Origin: Minisyncoccota bacterium
Lineage (GTDB): Bacteria; Patescibacteriota; Minisyncoccia; UBA6257; JAGOQP01
Assembly (NCBI GenBank): GCA_017991375.1
Contig: JAGOQP010000002.1
Coordinates: forward strand, 66,259 to 108,454
DNA: 42,196 nucleotides
Reading direction: 5' to 3'
Part shown: piece by piece, positions 24,324 through 30,922 of the stretch
Numbering within the stretch: position 1 is the first letter of the stretch
Layout of the letters: each line of letters begins with the position of its first letter
The notes under the pieces: model-generated
Database searches by the model: none
The model's input: only the letters and a program-made list of their open reading frames with translations
Told to the model about the DNA's origin: nothing
Program-made: the position numbers and the translations under genes

Positions 24324-24345
24324 TAGCAATCTACGCATCCAACCC

Positions 24346-24370
24346 GGCCCGTATCACGCGGGCCTTTTCT
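24346..24370 (+). terminator. Terminator after the 76-aa gene
   Basis: GGCCCG (24346-24351) pairs with CGGGCC (24359-24364), followed by TTTTCTTTT. Confidence 0.88.
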
Positions 24371-24413
24371 TTTGTATGGATTTTCTGGAATAATTGGCTC
24401 TGTTTGTATGGGC

Positions 24414-24442
24414 TTGACATTTTAATAAAGATATGCTAGTAT
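24414..24442 (+). promoter_or_regulatory. Promoter of the structured RNA
   Basis: TTGACA (24414-24419), a 17-bp spacer and TAGTAT (24437-24442). Expected start near 24449. Confidence 0.82.
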
Positions 24443-24448
24443 TACTCT

Positions 24449-24834
24449 GTGGAAACTGTGGCGATTCTTACGCGAGGAGCCATCAAGCGGCGCACCGATG
24501 GGGTCGGTGGTCGGCCACTGAGAGGGTAGTCTCCTAGAGGGACTAATATCCTCGCAAAGAACGAACCATAGGTTCGCAAAATGCCCGGAGGGGCACTGGG
24601 GTTCTGGAAACAATCCAACCCCAAACAAAAAGGGGGTGTAAGCACTCTTGCCCTACACAACACAGCCCGAGAGGCCAAACGTTGTAGGAAAGACAGCTGC
24701 TCACCCCACCTAAAACAACGGGGAAACCCGTAAAATGTACCAGAGGTTATGCGACATAACCTCGGCGGGCCTTCCAAGAGTTCGCCAAAAAATGTCGCTC
24801 TAACCGCCTAGGGAGACCGAAGCGGTTTTTTTTT
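24449..24834 (+). ncRNA. Independently transcribed structured RNA, about 385 nt, not recognised
   Basis: It has a strong promoter (24414-24442) and a terminator (24802-24834), and no SD-led ORF on the plus strand. Helices I can draw: a closing P1 TGGCGA/TCGCCA (24459-24464/24782-24787, extended by CTT/AAG); GCGAGGA/TCCTCGC (24472-24478/24549-24555) enclosing ACCGA/TCGGT and TAGTC/GACTA hairpins; CGAACC/GGTTCG (24562-24576); TGCCC/GGGCA (24582-24595); TGGGGTT/AACCCCA (24597-24623); a long-range helix GGGGTG+AGCA/TGCT+CACCCC (24633-24644/24698-24707) enclosing CCTAC..AAC/GTTGTAGG; ACGGG-GAAA-CCCGT (24718-24731); GAGGTTAT/ATAACCTC (24743-24763). RNase P, tmRNA, SRP and 6S hallmarks were looked for and are absent. 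A novel or highly divergent RNA is the best reading. Confidence 0.75.
24802..24834 (+). terminator. Terminator of the structured RNA
   Basis: AACCGC (24802-24807) pairs with GCGGTT (24822-24827), followed by a long T-run. Confidence 0.88.
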
Positions 24835-24862
24835 AAAACAAAACCCGCCGATGGCGGGTGGG
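24835..24862 (-). terminator. Minus-strand terminator, repeated type (copy 1)
   Basis: CCCGCC-GAT-GGCGGG (24844-24858); read on the minus strand it ends in TTTTGTTTT. The same block (AAAACAAAACCCGCCGATGG and beyond) recurs at 26064-26094. Confidence 0.82.
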
Positions 24863-24889
24863 TGAGTGATATGGTGCTGTATATAAAGA

Positions 24890-25279
24890 TTAGGAGCTTG
24901 GGATGTCTTCTCCAAAAAGAGCAGCTTTTTCGGCCATGGTGAGCTTTGACAATGCTTTGCTGCGGAGCCCCTCTCCCACTTTCTTATCTATGAGTGCAAT
25001 CTCCACGGGGGGCGATAGGAGAATAACTTTAGTGTTCCTAAGTCGACATGCAATCCTTGGTTCAACATCTGCATCGTGTCCCATAATACCAAGCCCACTT
25101 GCCCCAATAGTAGCCTCTAGCTCAGTAAGATGGTAAGAATGATCGATGTACTCACCACGTCCTTCAGTTGAGTCGGTATTGACAACAACGGCGTAGATAA
25201 CGATAACCGTTCCGAACAATTCTGTTCCTTTGGGGAAAATGTCAAAAAGTTCACTGGTTATAAGTTTACTTTTTGTCAT
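24890..25279 (-). CDS. Unknown soluble protein, 129 aa
   Basis: The start at 25279 is set by GGGAGG five to ten bases upstream; a longer frame to 25327 runs back into the promoter. The protein begins MTKSKLITSELFDIFPKGTELFGTVIVIYAVVV. The middle (EYIDHSYHLTELEATIGASGLGIMGHDADVEPRIACRLRNTKVILLSPPVEIAL) is rich in beta strands, followed by a helical end. No motif recognised. The promoter, on the minus strand, is TTGACA with a weak TACCAT. It has its own terminator and belongs to the strong-SD class. Confidence 0.65.
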   Translation of the reverse strand: MTKSKLITSELFDIFPKGTELFGTVIVIYAVVVNTDSTEGRGEYIDHSYHLTELEATIGASGLGIMGHDADVEPRIACRLRNTKVILLSPPVEIALIDKKVGEGLRSKALSKLTMAEKAALFGEDIPSS

Positions 25280-25313
25280 CGTCTTATCCTCCCGCCAGCA
25301 TGGTATCATGCGG

Positions 25314-25349
25314 ATATCTTTTGTCAAATACGGACAAAAACAAACCGCC
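25314..25349 (-). repeat. Terminator-tail/promoter junction, copy 1
   Basis: On the minus strand GGCGGTTTGTTTTTGTCC followed by GTATTTGACAAAAGATA occurs here and at 26388-26422. It joins the U-tract of one gene's terminator to the -35 box (TTGACA) of the next. Confidence 0.85.
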
Positions 25350-25369
25350 TAGTCGGATAGCTAGGGTTT
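25335..25369 (-). terminator. Terminator of the 206-aa gene
   Basis: Minus strand AACCCTAG pairs with CTAGG..GGTT (2-nt bulge), then TTGTTTTTG. Confidence 0.7.
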
Positions 25370-25383
25370 TTGTAAAACTTAAC

Positions 25384-26004
25384 TTAAGGAGTATATTGCT
25401 CCTTTATGCCGACAACTATATTAAGAGGATTTATAGTTATAACAAATAAATTATGAAACTTTCCACCGTCAGGCGTTAAATTGCTTTCGTTATTGAATGC
25501 TTTGTATAAAAGATCTACGCGCGTCAAATTGCCCGTGGTGTTCAATCCCACGCTGTCATCGAATTTTCCCTCATTCGTCACATTTGTTGTCACAAACACT
25601 GATGCGTTTTTATCTATCTCAAAAGTTCTTACAAACGGATTTGAGTTAATAATACAATAACCATTATTAAATTCCCCCCATTGATTACTCGCTCTACATA
25701 TCTTCTCATCCGTTATCCATTGTATATAATCTATATCTAAGTAGTATGTGTTATTTTTGAAATAAATATTTTTTATGAATCCAGTTTGCTGGTCTATTGT
25801 GGCATGTGGTGAAACGATCGGGGTTATAACTTGATTTGGTGTCTGTGTGAGAGATTGGCGAGCGTTTTCTCCTGCTGTTGTTGGTGGGGCTGATTTATAC
25901 TTGGTTTTAAAATAATATAATTCACCGCCGATGACTAGGAGGCCAGTAATAATAAATAATATTGCTGTTGCAGTAAGTAAGGTCTTTTTTGATGAAGATT
26001 TCAT
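25384..26004 (-). CDS. Exported or membrane-anchored protein, 206 aa
   Basis: One N-terminal membrane helix (LLTATAILFIITGLLVIGGELYYF, residues 9-32) and a Pro/Thr/Gln-rich linker (40-70) lead to an extracytoplasmic domain of strands: FIKNIYFKNNTYYLDIDYIQWI, GYCIINSNPFVRTFEIDKNASVFVTT, LFVITINPLNIVVGIKEQY. Two Cys residues (about 104 and 118) could form a disulfide. Similar single-anchor surface proteins are frequent in CPR genomes. Function unknown. A weak TAATAT lies close to the ATG, suggesting a leaderless mRNA. Confidence 0.68.
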   Translation of the reverse strand: MKSSSKKTLLTATAILFIITGLLVIGGELYYFKTKYKSAPPTTAGENARQSLTQTPNQVITPIVSPHATIDQQTGFIKNIYFKNNTYYLDIDYIQWITDEKICRASNQWGEFNNGYCIINSNPFVRTFEIDKNASVFVTTNVTNEGKFDDSVGLNTTGNLTRVDLLYKAFNNESNLTPDGGKFHNLFVITINPLNIVVGIKEQYTP

Positions 26005-26061
26005 TTTTATATTACATCAAAAAATGCTCTAAAAAGCAAGCATAATCGATTTCTATAGATA

Positions 26062-26094
26062 CAAAAACAAAACCCGCCGATGGCGGGTGGGTGA
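26062..26094 (-). terminator. Minus-strand terminator, repeated type (copy 2)
   Basis: CCCGCC (26073-26078) and GGCGGG (26082-26087); sequence nearly identical to 24835-24866, including the flanking AAAACAAAA and GTGGGTGA. Confidence 0.82.
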
Positions 26095-26116
26095 ATACAA
26101 AGAGTACTGTGTGGGA

Positions 26117-26350
26117 CTAGGGGACTATTGGGCTTGAGTTGTTGAGCAGGAAAATGGTTGAGAGATGCCCCTCAGTAGTAACGTCTGGGTCGTTCCTGTC
26201 CCCGGAAATGATATACAACCCCACCTTATAACCTTCATCCTCTCTTGATGAAACCAAACTTACTGTCGCGCGGATTCTGGAGACAAAAAAGAAAAATGCG
26301 ATCAACAAGAGAAGCAATAACTCAAAACGTCCCAAGAGCTCGTGTACCAT
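26117..26350 (-). CDS. Small membrane-anchored protein, 77 aa
   Basis: The SD GAGGAGGG lies 7 nt before the ATG at 26350. The promoter on the minus strand is TTGACA-17-TAGTAT, in the repeated junction at 26388-26422. One membrane helix (FELLLLLLIAFFFFVSRIRA, residues 9-28) is followed by a polar beta-rich tail (VSLVSSREDEGYKVGLYIISGDRNDPD). No domain recognised. It is a one-gene unit with a repeated-type terminator. Confidence 0.65.
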   Translation of the reverse strand: MVHELLGRFELLLLLLIAFFFFVSRIRATVSLVSSREDEGYKVGLYIISGDRNDPDVTTEGHLSTIFLLNNSSPIVP

Positions 26351-26387
26351 GTAAGAGCCCTCCTCGCTATATACTAGCACTAATAGT

Positions 26388-26422
26388 ATCTTTTGTCAAA
26401 TACGGACAAAAACAAACCGCCC
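26388..26422 (-). repeat. Terminator-tail/promoter junction, copy 2
   Basis: Same junction as 25314-25349. Here the TTGACA belongs to the 77-aa gene and the U-tract to the 75-aa gene's terminator. Confidence 0.85.
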
Positions 26423-26440
26423 AAGGCGTTTCTGGGCGGT
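26405..26440 (-). terminator. Terminator of the 75-aa gene
   Basis: Minus strand ACCGCCCA pairs with TGGGCGGT (26416-26423/26433-26440), then TTTGTTTTTG. Confidence 0.85.
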
Positions 26441-26461
26441 GAGTGTACTACTTGATGAGCG

Positions 26462-26689
26462 TCAGGTTGACATCACCATGACGGGGATCGTGCCCAAGTT
26501 CGTCACGATCTCCACCATGAACGCCAGCCCGCCGCGAGAGGGATGGGGGAGAATCTCTACGTTCTCCCCGTCAATCCCAATCTCGGCGAGGCGGGACCGG
26601 ATGTCTGCCTCTGAGCGAGGCGGGGCGGGCCCTCGAACGGCAGCCCGCGCGCGGTTGGACAATTCAACAAACGGAGACGGTTTGAGCAT
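26462..26689 (-). CDS. Unknown GC-rich small protein, 75 aa
   Basis: The SD AAGGAGGAAGGAA lies directly before the ATG at 26689. The protein has an Ala/Arg/Pro-rich first half (ELSNRARAAVRGPAPPRSEADIRSRLAEIGI) and a hydrophobic C-terminal strand region (GLAFMVEIVTNLGTIPVMVM). The coding sequence is markedly richer in G and C than its neighbours, which hints at a different origin. No domain recognised. The A+T-rich promoter region upstream contains TTGACAAATCG on the minus strand. Confidence 0.6.
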   Translation of the reverse strand: MLKPSPFVELSNRARAAVRGPAPPRSEADIRSRLAEIGIDGENVEILPHPSRGGLAFMVEIVTNLGTIPVMVMST

Positions 26690-26775
26690 TTCCTTCCTCC
26701 TTTTCTGATATCGAACACATATTAGCACACTAAGTACGATTTGTCAAGCCCTCTGGGAGAAATAGCGTTACGATC

Positions 26776-27243
26776 CTATTTTAATAAATCACTTGGGGTA
26801 ACCCATTTGGCGTTAGGCAAGCTATTACAAGACGCGCGAGCATAGGGGACTGACTCTTCATCATATTCACCTGGGCCTTCTTTGTAGACCCACGCGATTA
26901 TTTCCATTACAGTCCCGCCATTTGTTTGACAACCACCAAAGTCAGAATAAGGGCACGCGTATGTTGAAAAAGTTCCCGCGTTGGAGCAATTAAGTTGCGC
27001 CATATTGTTATCGTTCCACATTGACCCGACGTAATCTATGCAATTGCTCGCGTTCGTAATCGCGTTACAGCTTCCGTACACCGTTCTTTTTCCTGTCTCT
27101 TTAAGGGCCTCTTTAATAGTCCCGACATCTTCGCTTTCCACGGCGGTATTATCGTGTGGTAGTTCGCTGCTATCTCCACCTATGAGATAGTACGCGAACC
27201 CTGCCGCGCCAAAAATAAGGATAACTGCTAAAACTTTGTACAT
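26776..27243 (-). CDS. Exported Cys-rich protein, 155 aa
   Basis: MYKVLAVILIFGAAGFAYYLIGG is a membrane anchor or signal. The rest is extracytoplasmic with eight Cys residues (GSCNAITNASNCIDYVG, QLNCSNAGTF, YACPYSDFGGCQTNGG, ARASCNSLP), so two or more disulfides are likely. The ATG follows a minus-strand TATACA (27251-27256) by 7 nt: leaderless. Family unknown. Confidence 0.65.
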   Translation of the reverse strand: MYKVLAVILIFGAAGFAYYLIGGDSSELPHDNTAVESEDVGTIKEALKETGKRTVYGSCNAITNASNCIDYVGSMWNDNNMAQLNCSNAGTFSTYACPYSDFGGCQTNGGTVMEIIAWVYKEGPGEYDEESVPYARASCNSLPNAKWVTPSDLLK

Positions 27244-27300
27244 ATGTGTATGTATAATTAATAATCACCAATAACGCAATTGTATCACACTAATTGTTTT

Positions 27301-28419
27301 CTAGTACTTTGATCTAAATTTTTTTAAATCCTTTTTGGCTTTTTTTATAAATTTTCCAAACTGTTTATTTTTTTCTCTTTTTTCAAAATCGCTCATATCA
27401 TAATGCGCAGCTTCTTTTTTAAGAGTAATGTAGTTGGCGTATTGTTTTTGGTCTAACGTGCCAGCCGTCACGGCTGCCACTACGGCGCACCCGGGCTCGT
27501 GAGTGTGTGTACAATCTACATATCGGCACTCGTGGGCCTCTGCGGTGATGTGATCAAAGAAAGAATCAACTCCCGCGCGAGCGTTACCAATGCCAACCTC
27601 GCGCATGCCTGGATTGTCAATAACCATACCACGGGTAACGGTAGAACCATCCTCGGACAGAACATACATATGTCGACTGGTAGTAATGTGTTTACCTCTG
27701 CCCGAATATGAACTAATATCCTCCGTTTTTATAGTGTCATTTTTGAGCAGTCTGTTTATCAATGTTGATTTTCCAACTCCCGAAGAGCCAAGAAAACAAT
27801 ACGTTTTTCCCGTGGTGATGCGCGCTCTTAACTCATCAAGACCTTTATCGCTCAGGGTGCTGGTGAGAATAACATCAATAGCGGGAAATCTTTTGGTGAG
27901 CTCGGATAGTTTTTCTTGCAATTCTTTCTCAGGGAGAAGATCTATCTTGTTTAGTACAATAATTGGTTGTACTCCACCGTCTTGCGCGATTGCACAATAA
28001 CGTTCAAAACGATTTAAACTGTAGTCACGGTCAACAGATTGGATAATAAATGCCGTATCAATGTTTGTGGCAATGGGTTGTTCCGCTCCTTTATATGTTC
28101 TTTTGATAGTGGTTGCCCTCGGGAGTATGCCACGAATAATAGCGCGGCTCAGTGTGCGCGTGGTCGCTGACGCTGATTTGTCACTGTGATCAATTACTTC
28201 AATAGCAACCCAATCCCCAACAACCGGATAATCTATGCGACTTGATGCTCGAAATATATGCTTACCTGTTATGGTGGCCCAATATTCTCCCTCACTATTC
28301 TTTACTTGATAAGCTCCTTTATGTTCGGTAATTACTCGAGCAACGGAAAAACAACTCAAACCGAGCTCTTTTCTTTTTTCTTCAAAAAATAAATTATATC
28401 CTAAATCTTCAAGCGTCAT
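27301..28419 (-). CDS. rsgA: Ribosome-dependent GTPase RsgA (YjeQ)
   Basis: 372 aa. An N-terminal OB fold (ARVITEHKGAYQVKNSEGEYWATITGK) is followed by the circularly permuted GTPase with motif order G4-G1-G3: VLNKIDLLPE, FLGSSGVGKSTLINRL, MVIDNPGMREVG. The C-terminal zinc motif is CRYVDCTHTHEPGC. RsgA checks 30S maturation and releases RbfA. A minus-strand TAGGAT lies 9 nt before the ATG, but the sequence in front is the terminator of the upstream MFS gene, because a 2-kb segment has been inserted in the promoter region (see the 77-bp repeats). Confidence 0.95.
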   Translation of the reverse strand: MTLEDLGYNLFFEEKRKELGLSCFSVARVITEHKGAYQVKNSEGEYWATITGKHIFRASSRIDYPVVGDWVAIEVIDHSDKSASATTRTLSRAIIRGILPRATTIKRTYKGAEQPIATNIDTAFIIQSVDRDYSLNRFERYCAIAQDGGVQPIIVLNKIDLLPEKELQEKLSELTKRFPAIDVILTSTLSDKGLDELRARITTGKTYCFLGSSGVGKSTLINRLLKNDTIKTEDISSYSGRGKHITTSRHMYVLSEDGSTVTRGMVIDNPGMREVGIGNARAGVDSFFDHITAEAHECRYVDCTHTHEPGCAVVAAVTAGTLDQKQYANYITLKKEAAHYDMSDFEKREKNKQFGKFIKKAKKDLKKFRSKY

Positions 28420-28443
28420 AGTGTTTTTATCCTATCAAAAAAC
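28367..28443 (-). repeat. 77-bp direct repeat, copy at the intact rsgA start
   Basis: Identical to 30378-30454. It covers 24 nt upstream of the rsgA ATG, including the -10 box, and the first 53 nt of the gene. Confidence 0.95.
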
Positions 28444-28472
28444 CACCCCTAGGCAAAATGCTTTGGGGTGGG
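28436..28472 (-). terminator. Terminator of the MFS gene
   Basis: CCACCCC (28443-28449) pairs with GGGGTGG (28465-28471); on the minus strand a T6 tail follows. 32 bp (28437-28468) are identical to 29783-29814. Confidence 0.82.
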
Positions 28473-28477
28473 GGATC

Positions 28478-29716
28478 CTAGATTGCATCCAAATAGGACG
28501 AAGGGGAAACTAAAGCAATTTTTCGCTTCCAATGATGTAGAATTATCAGACCGATAATAACGAATAATGTCATAGCTCCGACGGCAATGCGATAACTTAA
28601 ACTTTGGACGCCTAATATCCATATTATCCCTCCCCAAGTAAGTGGCCCTATTAAAGTAGCAAAGCGTTCCGCTATTGTGTAAAAAGAAAATCCATATCTT
28701 TTGTCACTTTCTGGCAGCGCTTCAATCAAATGAGCTCTGGTTACAGTCCAGACTGAACCTACTAACAACCCCATAAGTGGAGTCAATATGAGTACAGTAA
28801 TAAAATTCGGCGCTACTGCTATTAAAGGAAGAAGAATAATCCAACCAATCAAAATGAGTCTTAATGTTTTTAATGCTCCTATTTTATCTCCCAACCAGCC
28901 GGCGACAACGCTGCCGATTGCGGACGTTACTAATATTGCAAGGAGTAAGATGGATTTGATTTTATCTGGGGTTTGAAAGACTCGTTCTAGAAAAATCGAG
29001 TAGTTATTGCTCACCGTCAATAGGGCATCGTTAAAAAAGAAAAATGCGACCAACATTGGTGTGGCTGCTGATAGAGCAAAGAATGTAATCATTTTTTTCA
29101 ACGCTCCCGGAGTTATATATTCTGGTCTTTTAAGATCATCGCCTCTACTAACACGTTCTGATTCTTTAAAAAAAATCATCATCGGCAACGCAAGAATAAA
29201 AAAGACGGGTACGGATATAAGAAGTGGAATTATCCTAGAGCTGGAGAATGGTAAGGTTATTAAAATTCCAAATACAAAACCTATTGAGCTAGCAAAATTG
29301 CCGATACCAGAAACTCTCGATTTATGTAACTCGTCCGCGATATCGTCTAACATCGGATTGTAGAAGACAAAAGACAATTGATAAAAGTACTGTCCAATCA
29401 GAAACATAAATGCAATTAGATACACATTTATGCCCATCCAGGCAAAGATTGCAGAAAGGAAATAGAAGAAAAAGGTGGCAAAAGTGGAGATATTTAACCA
29501 CCATTTCGCACCACCGCGTAAGTCGGTGTGAGACGCTAATACTGGAGCTGTAAACAAAAGAATTATTGATGTTATCGCAAATATTACGTTGTATGAAAAA
29601 TCAGACAAGCCGGCATCAATAACAATCCATTGGGCAAAGTATAAGATAAAATTTATATAAACAATAGAATTGGCAAAATCATATAGTGACCACAAAAAAA
29701 GTTTTTTCTTATCCAT
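28478..29716 (-). CDS. MFS transporter of the UMF1/Atg22 type
   Basis: 412 aa with about 12 membrane helices. The opening LFLWSLYDFANSIVYINFILYFAQWI carries the WxxYDxANS signature of the Atg22/UMF1 family (amino-acid or metabolite effluxers). SHTDLRGGAKWW matches the loop after helix 2, GIGNFASSIGFVFGI helix 5, and VVAGWLGDKIGALKTL the internal repeat of that loop. The ATG is 7 nt after TATTAT (29724-29729), so it is leaderless. It lies inside the segment bounded by the 77-bp repeats and may be acquired. Substrate unknown. Confidence 0.82.
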   Translation of the reverse strand: MDKKKLFLWSLYDFANSIVYINFILYFAQWIVIDAGLSDFSYNVIFAITSIILLFTAPVLASHTDLRGGAKWWLNISTFATFFFYFLSAIFAWMGINVYLIAFMFLIGQYFYQLSFVFYNPMLDDIADELHKSRVSGIGNFASSIGFVFGILITLPFSSSRIIPLLISVPVFFILALPMMIFFKESERVSRGDDLKRPEYITPGALKKMITFFALSAATPMLVAFFFFNDALLTVSNNYSIFLERVFQTPDKIKSILLLAILVTSAIGSVVAGWLGDKIGALKTLRLILIGWIILLPLIAVAPNFITVLILTPLMGLLVGSVWTVTRAHLIEALPESDKRYGFSFYTIAERFATLIGPLTWGGIIWILGVQSLSYRIAVGAMTLFVIIGLIILHHWKRKIALVSPSSYLDAI

Positions 29717-29782
29717 ACTAAAAATAATACCACATATCCGAACCTCGCAGAAGATTCACAAAATCGTTTCACGACTTTTCAT

Positions 29783-29817
29783 AAAAAACCACCCCTAGGC
29801 AAAATGCTTTGGGGCGG
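29783..29817 (-). terminator. Terminator of the 139-aa gene
   Basis: Same hairpin as 28436-28472, with one A-C mismatch in the stem; minus-strand T-tail. Confidence 0.78.
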
Positions 29818-29846
29818 GGGGTGCGTGCGTGCGCTAGTGGAAGCGA

Positions 29847-30266
29847 CTAGTCGAGTCCGTAGAACTTTCTTGCTAGGGGAGCCCATCGCTCCGTATCGTA
29901 CTTTGAGACAACGTCCTGGATCTGGGCGATCTGGAAGCGAGAGGAAAGAGATAGCTGCCAGGTTGGAACGAGCTTGTTGGGATATTCGCTGACAAGAACA
30001 GTCCCTTGTCCCTCGTCTGGAAAGACTACGATGCTGGAACGATCCTTCCATTTGTAGACGATGAAGTCGCCCTTCTCGGCCTTCTGCAGCTTGGTCGCGA
30101 TGGCCTTGAGGTGAGCTTCGTCGTTTTCCTTCGCGAGCGTTGCTTCGATTGCTGATATTCTCACCTTGTTGGCTTTTACGACGATGAATACAACCGATGA
30201 AACGAGTACAATCAGCAGGGTAATCGCAGGTATCAAAGACAGAGTCCACTTCATTCTGATTTTCAT
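29847..30266 (-). CDS. Membrane-anchored protein, 139 aa, unknown
   Basis: The SD GAGAGGAGAGG precedes the ATG at 30266. The promoter on the minus strand is TTGACA-17-TAGCAT, placed right after the truncated rsgA copy. One membrane helix (LSLIPAITLLIVLVSSVVFIVVKA, residues 9-32), a charged helix (RISAIEATLAKENDEAHLKAIATKLQKAEKG) and a small beta-rich domain (FIVYKWKDRSSIVVFPDEGQGTVLVSEY). Its base composition is more GC-rich than the MFS gene next to it. No family recognised. Confidence 0.65.
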   Translation of the reverse strand: MKIRMKWTLSLIPAITLLIVLVSSVVFIVVKANKVRISAIEATLAKENDEAHLKAIATKLQKAEKGDFIVYKWKDRSSIVVFPDEGQGTVLVSEYPNKLVPTWQLSLSSRFQIAQIQDVVSKYDTERWAPLARKFYGLD

Positions 30267-30377
30267 CGGCCTCTCCTCTCTTCGAGCTTGCCGCTACGAA
30301 GTCCTCGTAGCCAGGAATTTCGACTGTGTTGAGCTTTTTTTATGCTAGCACATACTATAACACTTGTCAACTTCTTG

Positions 30378-30430
30378 TCTTTTCTTTTTTCTTCAAAAAA
30401 TAAATTATATCCTAAATCTTCAAGCGTCAT
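30378..30430 (-). pseudogene. rsgA: Orphan 5' fragment of rsgA
   Basis: The first 17 codons of rsgA (MTLEDLGYNLFFEEKRK) repeat here without the rest of the gene; together with 24 nt of upstream DNA the repeat spans 30378-30454. After codon 17 the frame runs into the promoter of the 139-aa gene. The sequence further upstream of this copy (to 30490) looks like the original rsgA promoter region. Confidence 0.88.
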
Positions 30431-30454
30431 AGTGTTTTTATCCTATCAAAAAAC
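30378..30454 (-). repeat. 77-bp direct repeat, orphan copy
   Basis: Exact copy of 28367-28443. The two copies bound a segment of 1934 bp with the MFS and 139-aa genes. Confidence 0.95.
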
Positions 30455-30499
30455 TTGTTATTTGACGATCTTTTCCATTGTTTAGAAACGTCAAATATA

Positions 30500-30536
30500 A
30501 AAATAAAAACGGGCGTCCGGCCAAAGCCAGACGCCT
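30500..30536 (-). terminator. Terminator of the 44-aa gene
   Basis: GGCGTC..GGC (30512-30521) pairs with GCC..GACGCC (30526-30535), one mismatch; minus-strand tail GTTTTTATTTTT. Confidence 0.82.
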
Positions 30537-30546
30537 CCCTAGTGAA

Positions 30547-30681
30547 CTACCTTCCGTAGCAATAGCCGTAGCCCGCCACCCAGGCGAGCATCCTCGCAGA
30601 CCGCCGTGCCTCGTACCCGAGGTTACGCGGTCCGTTGCGACCACGATTCTTCTTCACCCGCTCACGATTGTTTTTTCGCAT
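30547..30681 (-). CDS. Very basic 44-aa peptide
   Basis: MRKNNRERVKKNRGRNGPRN then LGYEARRSARMLAWVAGYGYCYGR. The SD AGGAGG lies 8 nt before the ATG at 30681. The promoter TTGACT-16-TACAAT is on the minus strand and a strong terminator follows, so this small frame sits in a complete transcription unit. More than a quarter of the residues are Arg or Lys, with an aromatic, Gly-rich end. It could bind RNA or be a toxin-like or membrane-active peptide; nothing decides between these. Confidence 0.55.
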   Translation of the reverse strand: MRKNNRERVKKNRGRNGPRNLGYEARRSARMLAWVAGYGYCYGR

Positions 30682-30892
30682 ATCCAATCCTCCTGACCGA
30701 TATTGTATCATATATACCAAATAAGTCAATAGCTTATGGTAATATACTTAGAATATGCCTATTAATCATTCTTTTTACTAGAAGATCACAAAAAGGTATC
30801 GCGCAAATCAGCTTTTCCCTAATAGCTTCTCTTTATTTGTCTGCGGCTATGTTTGAGATGATACAACAGTATGTAAAGCTTCCAACTTTTAA

Positions 30893-30917
30893 CAAAAAAC
30901 AGGGGATTTCTCCCCTG
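30893..30917 (-). terminator. Terminator of the 71-aa gene
   Basis: CAGGGGA (30900-30906), loop TTTC, TCCCCTG (30911-30917); minus-strand T6 tail. Confidence 0.88.
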
Positions 30918-30922
30918 TGCTT

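Noticed and set aside
24422-24777. Minus-strand frames of 68 and 111 codons
   Set aside because: They lie antisense inside the structured RNA, have no SD or promoter, and read as Pro/Arg-rich shadow sequence.
24449-24834. RNase P RNA, tmRNA or a group I intron
   Set aside because: The invariant RNase P blocks, tmRNA ends and group I P7 core could not be found; the RNA has its own promoter and terminator and interrupts no gene.
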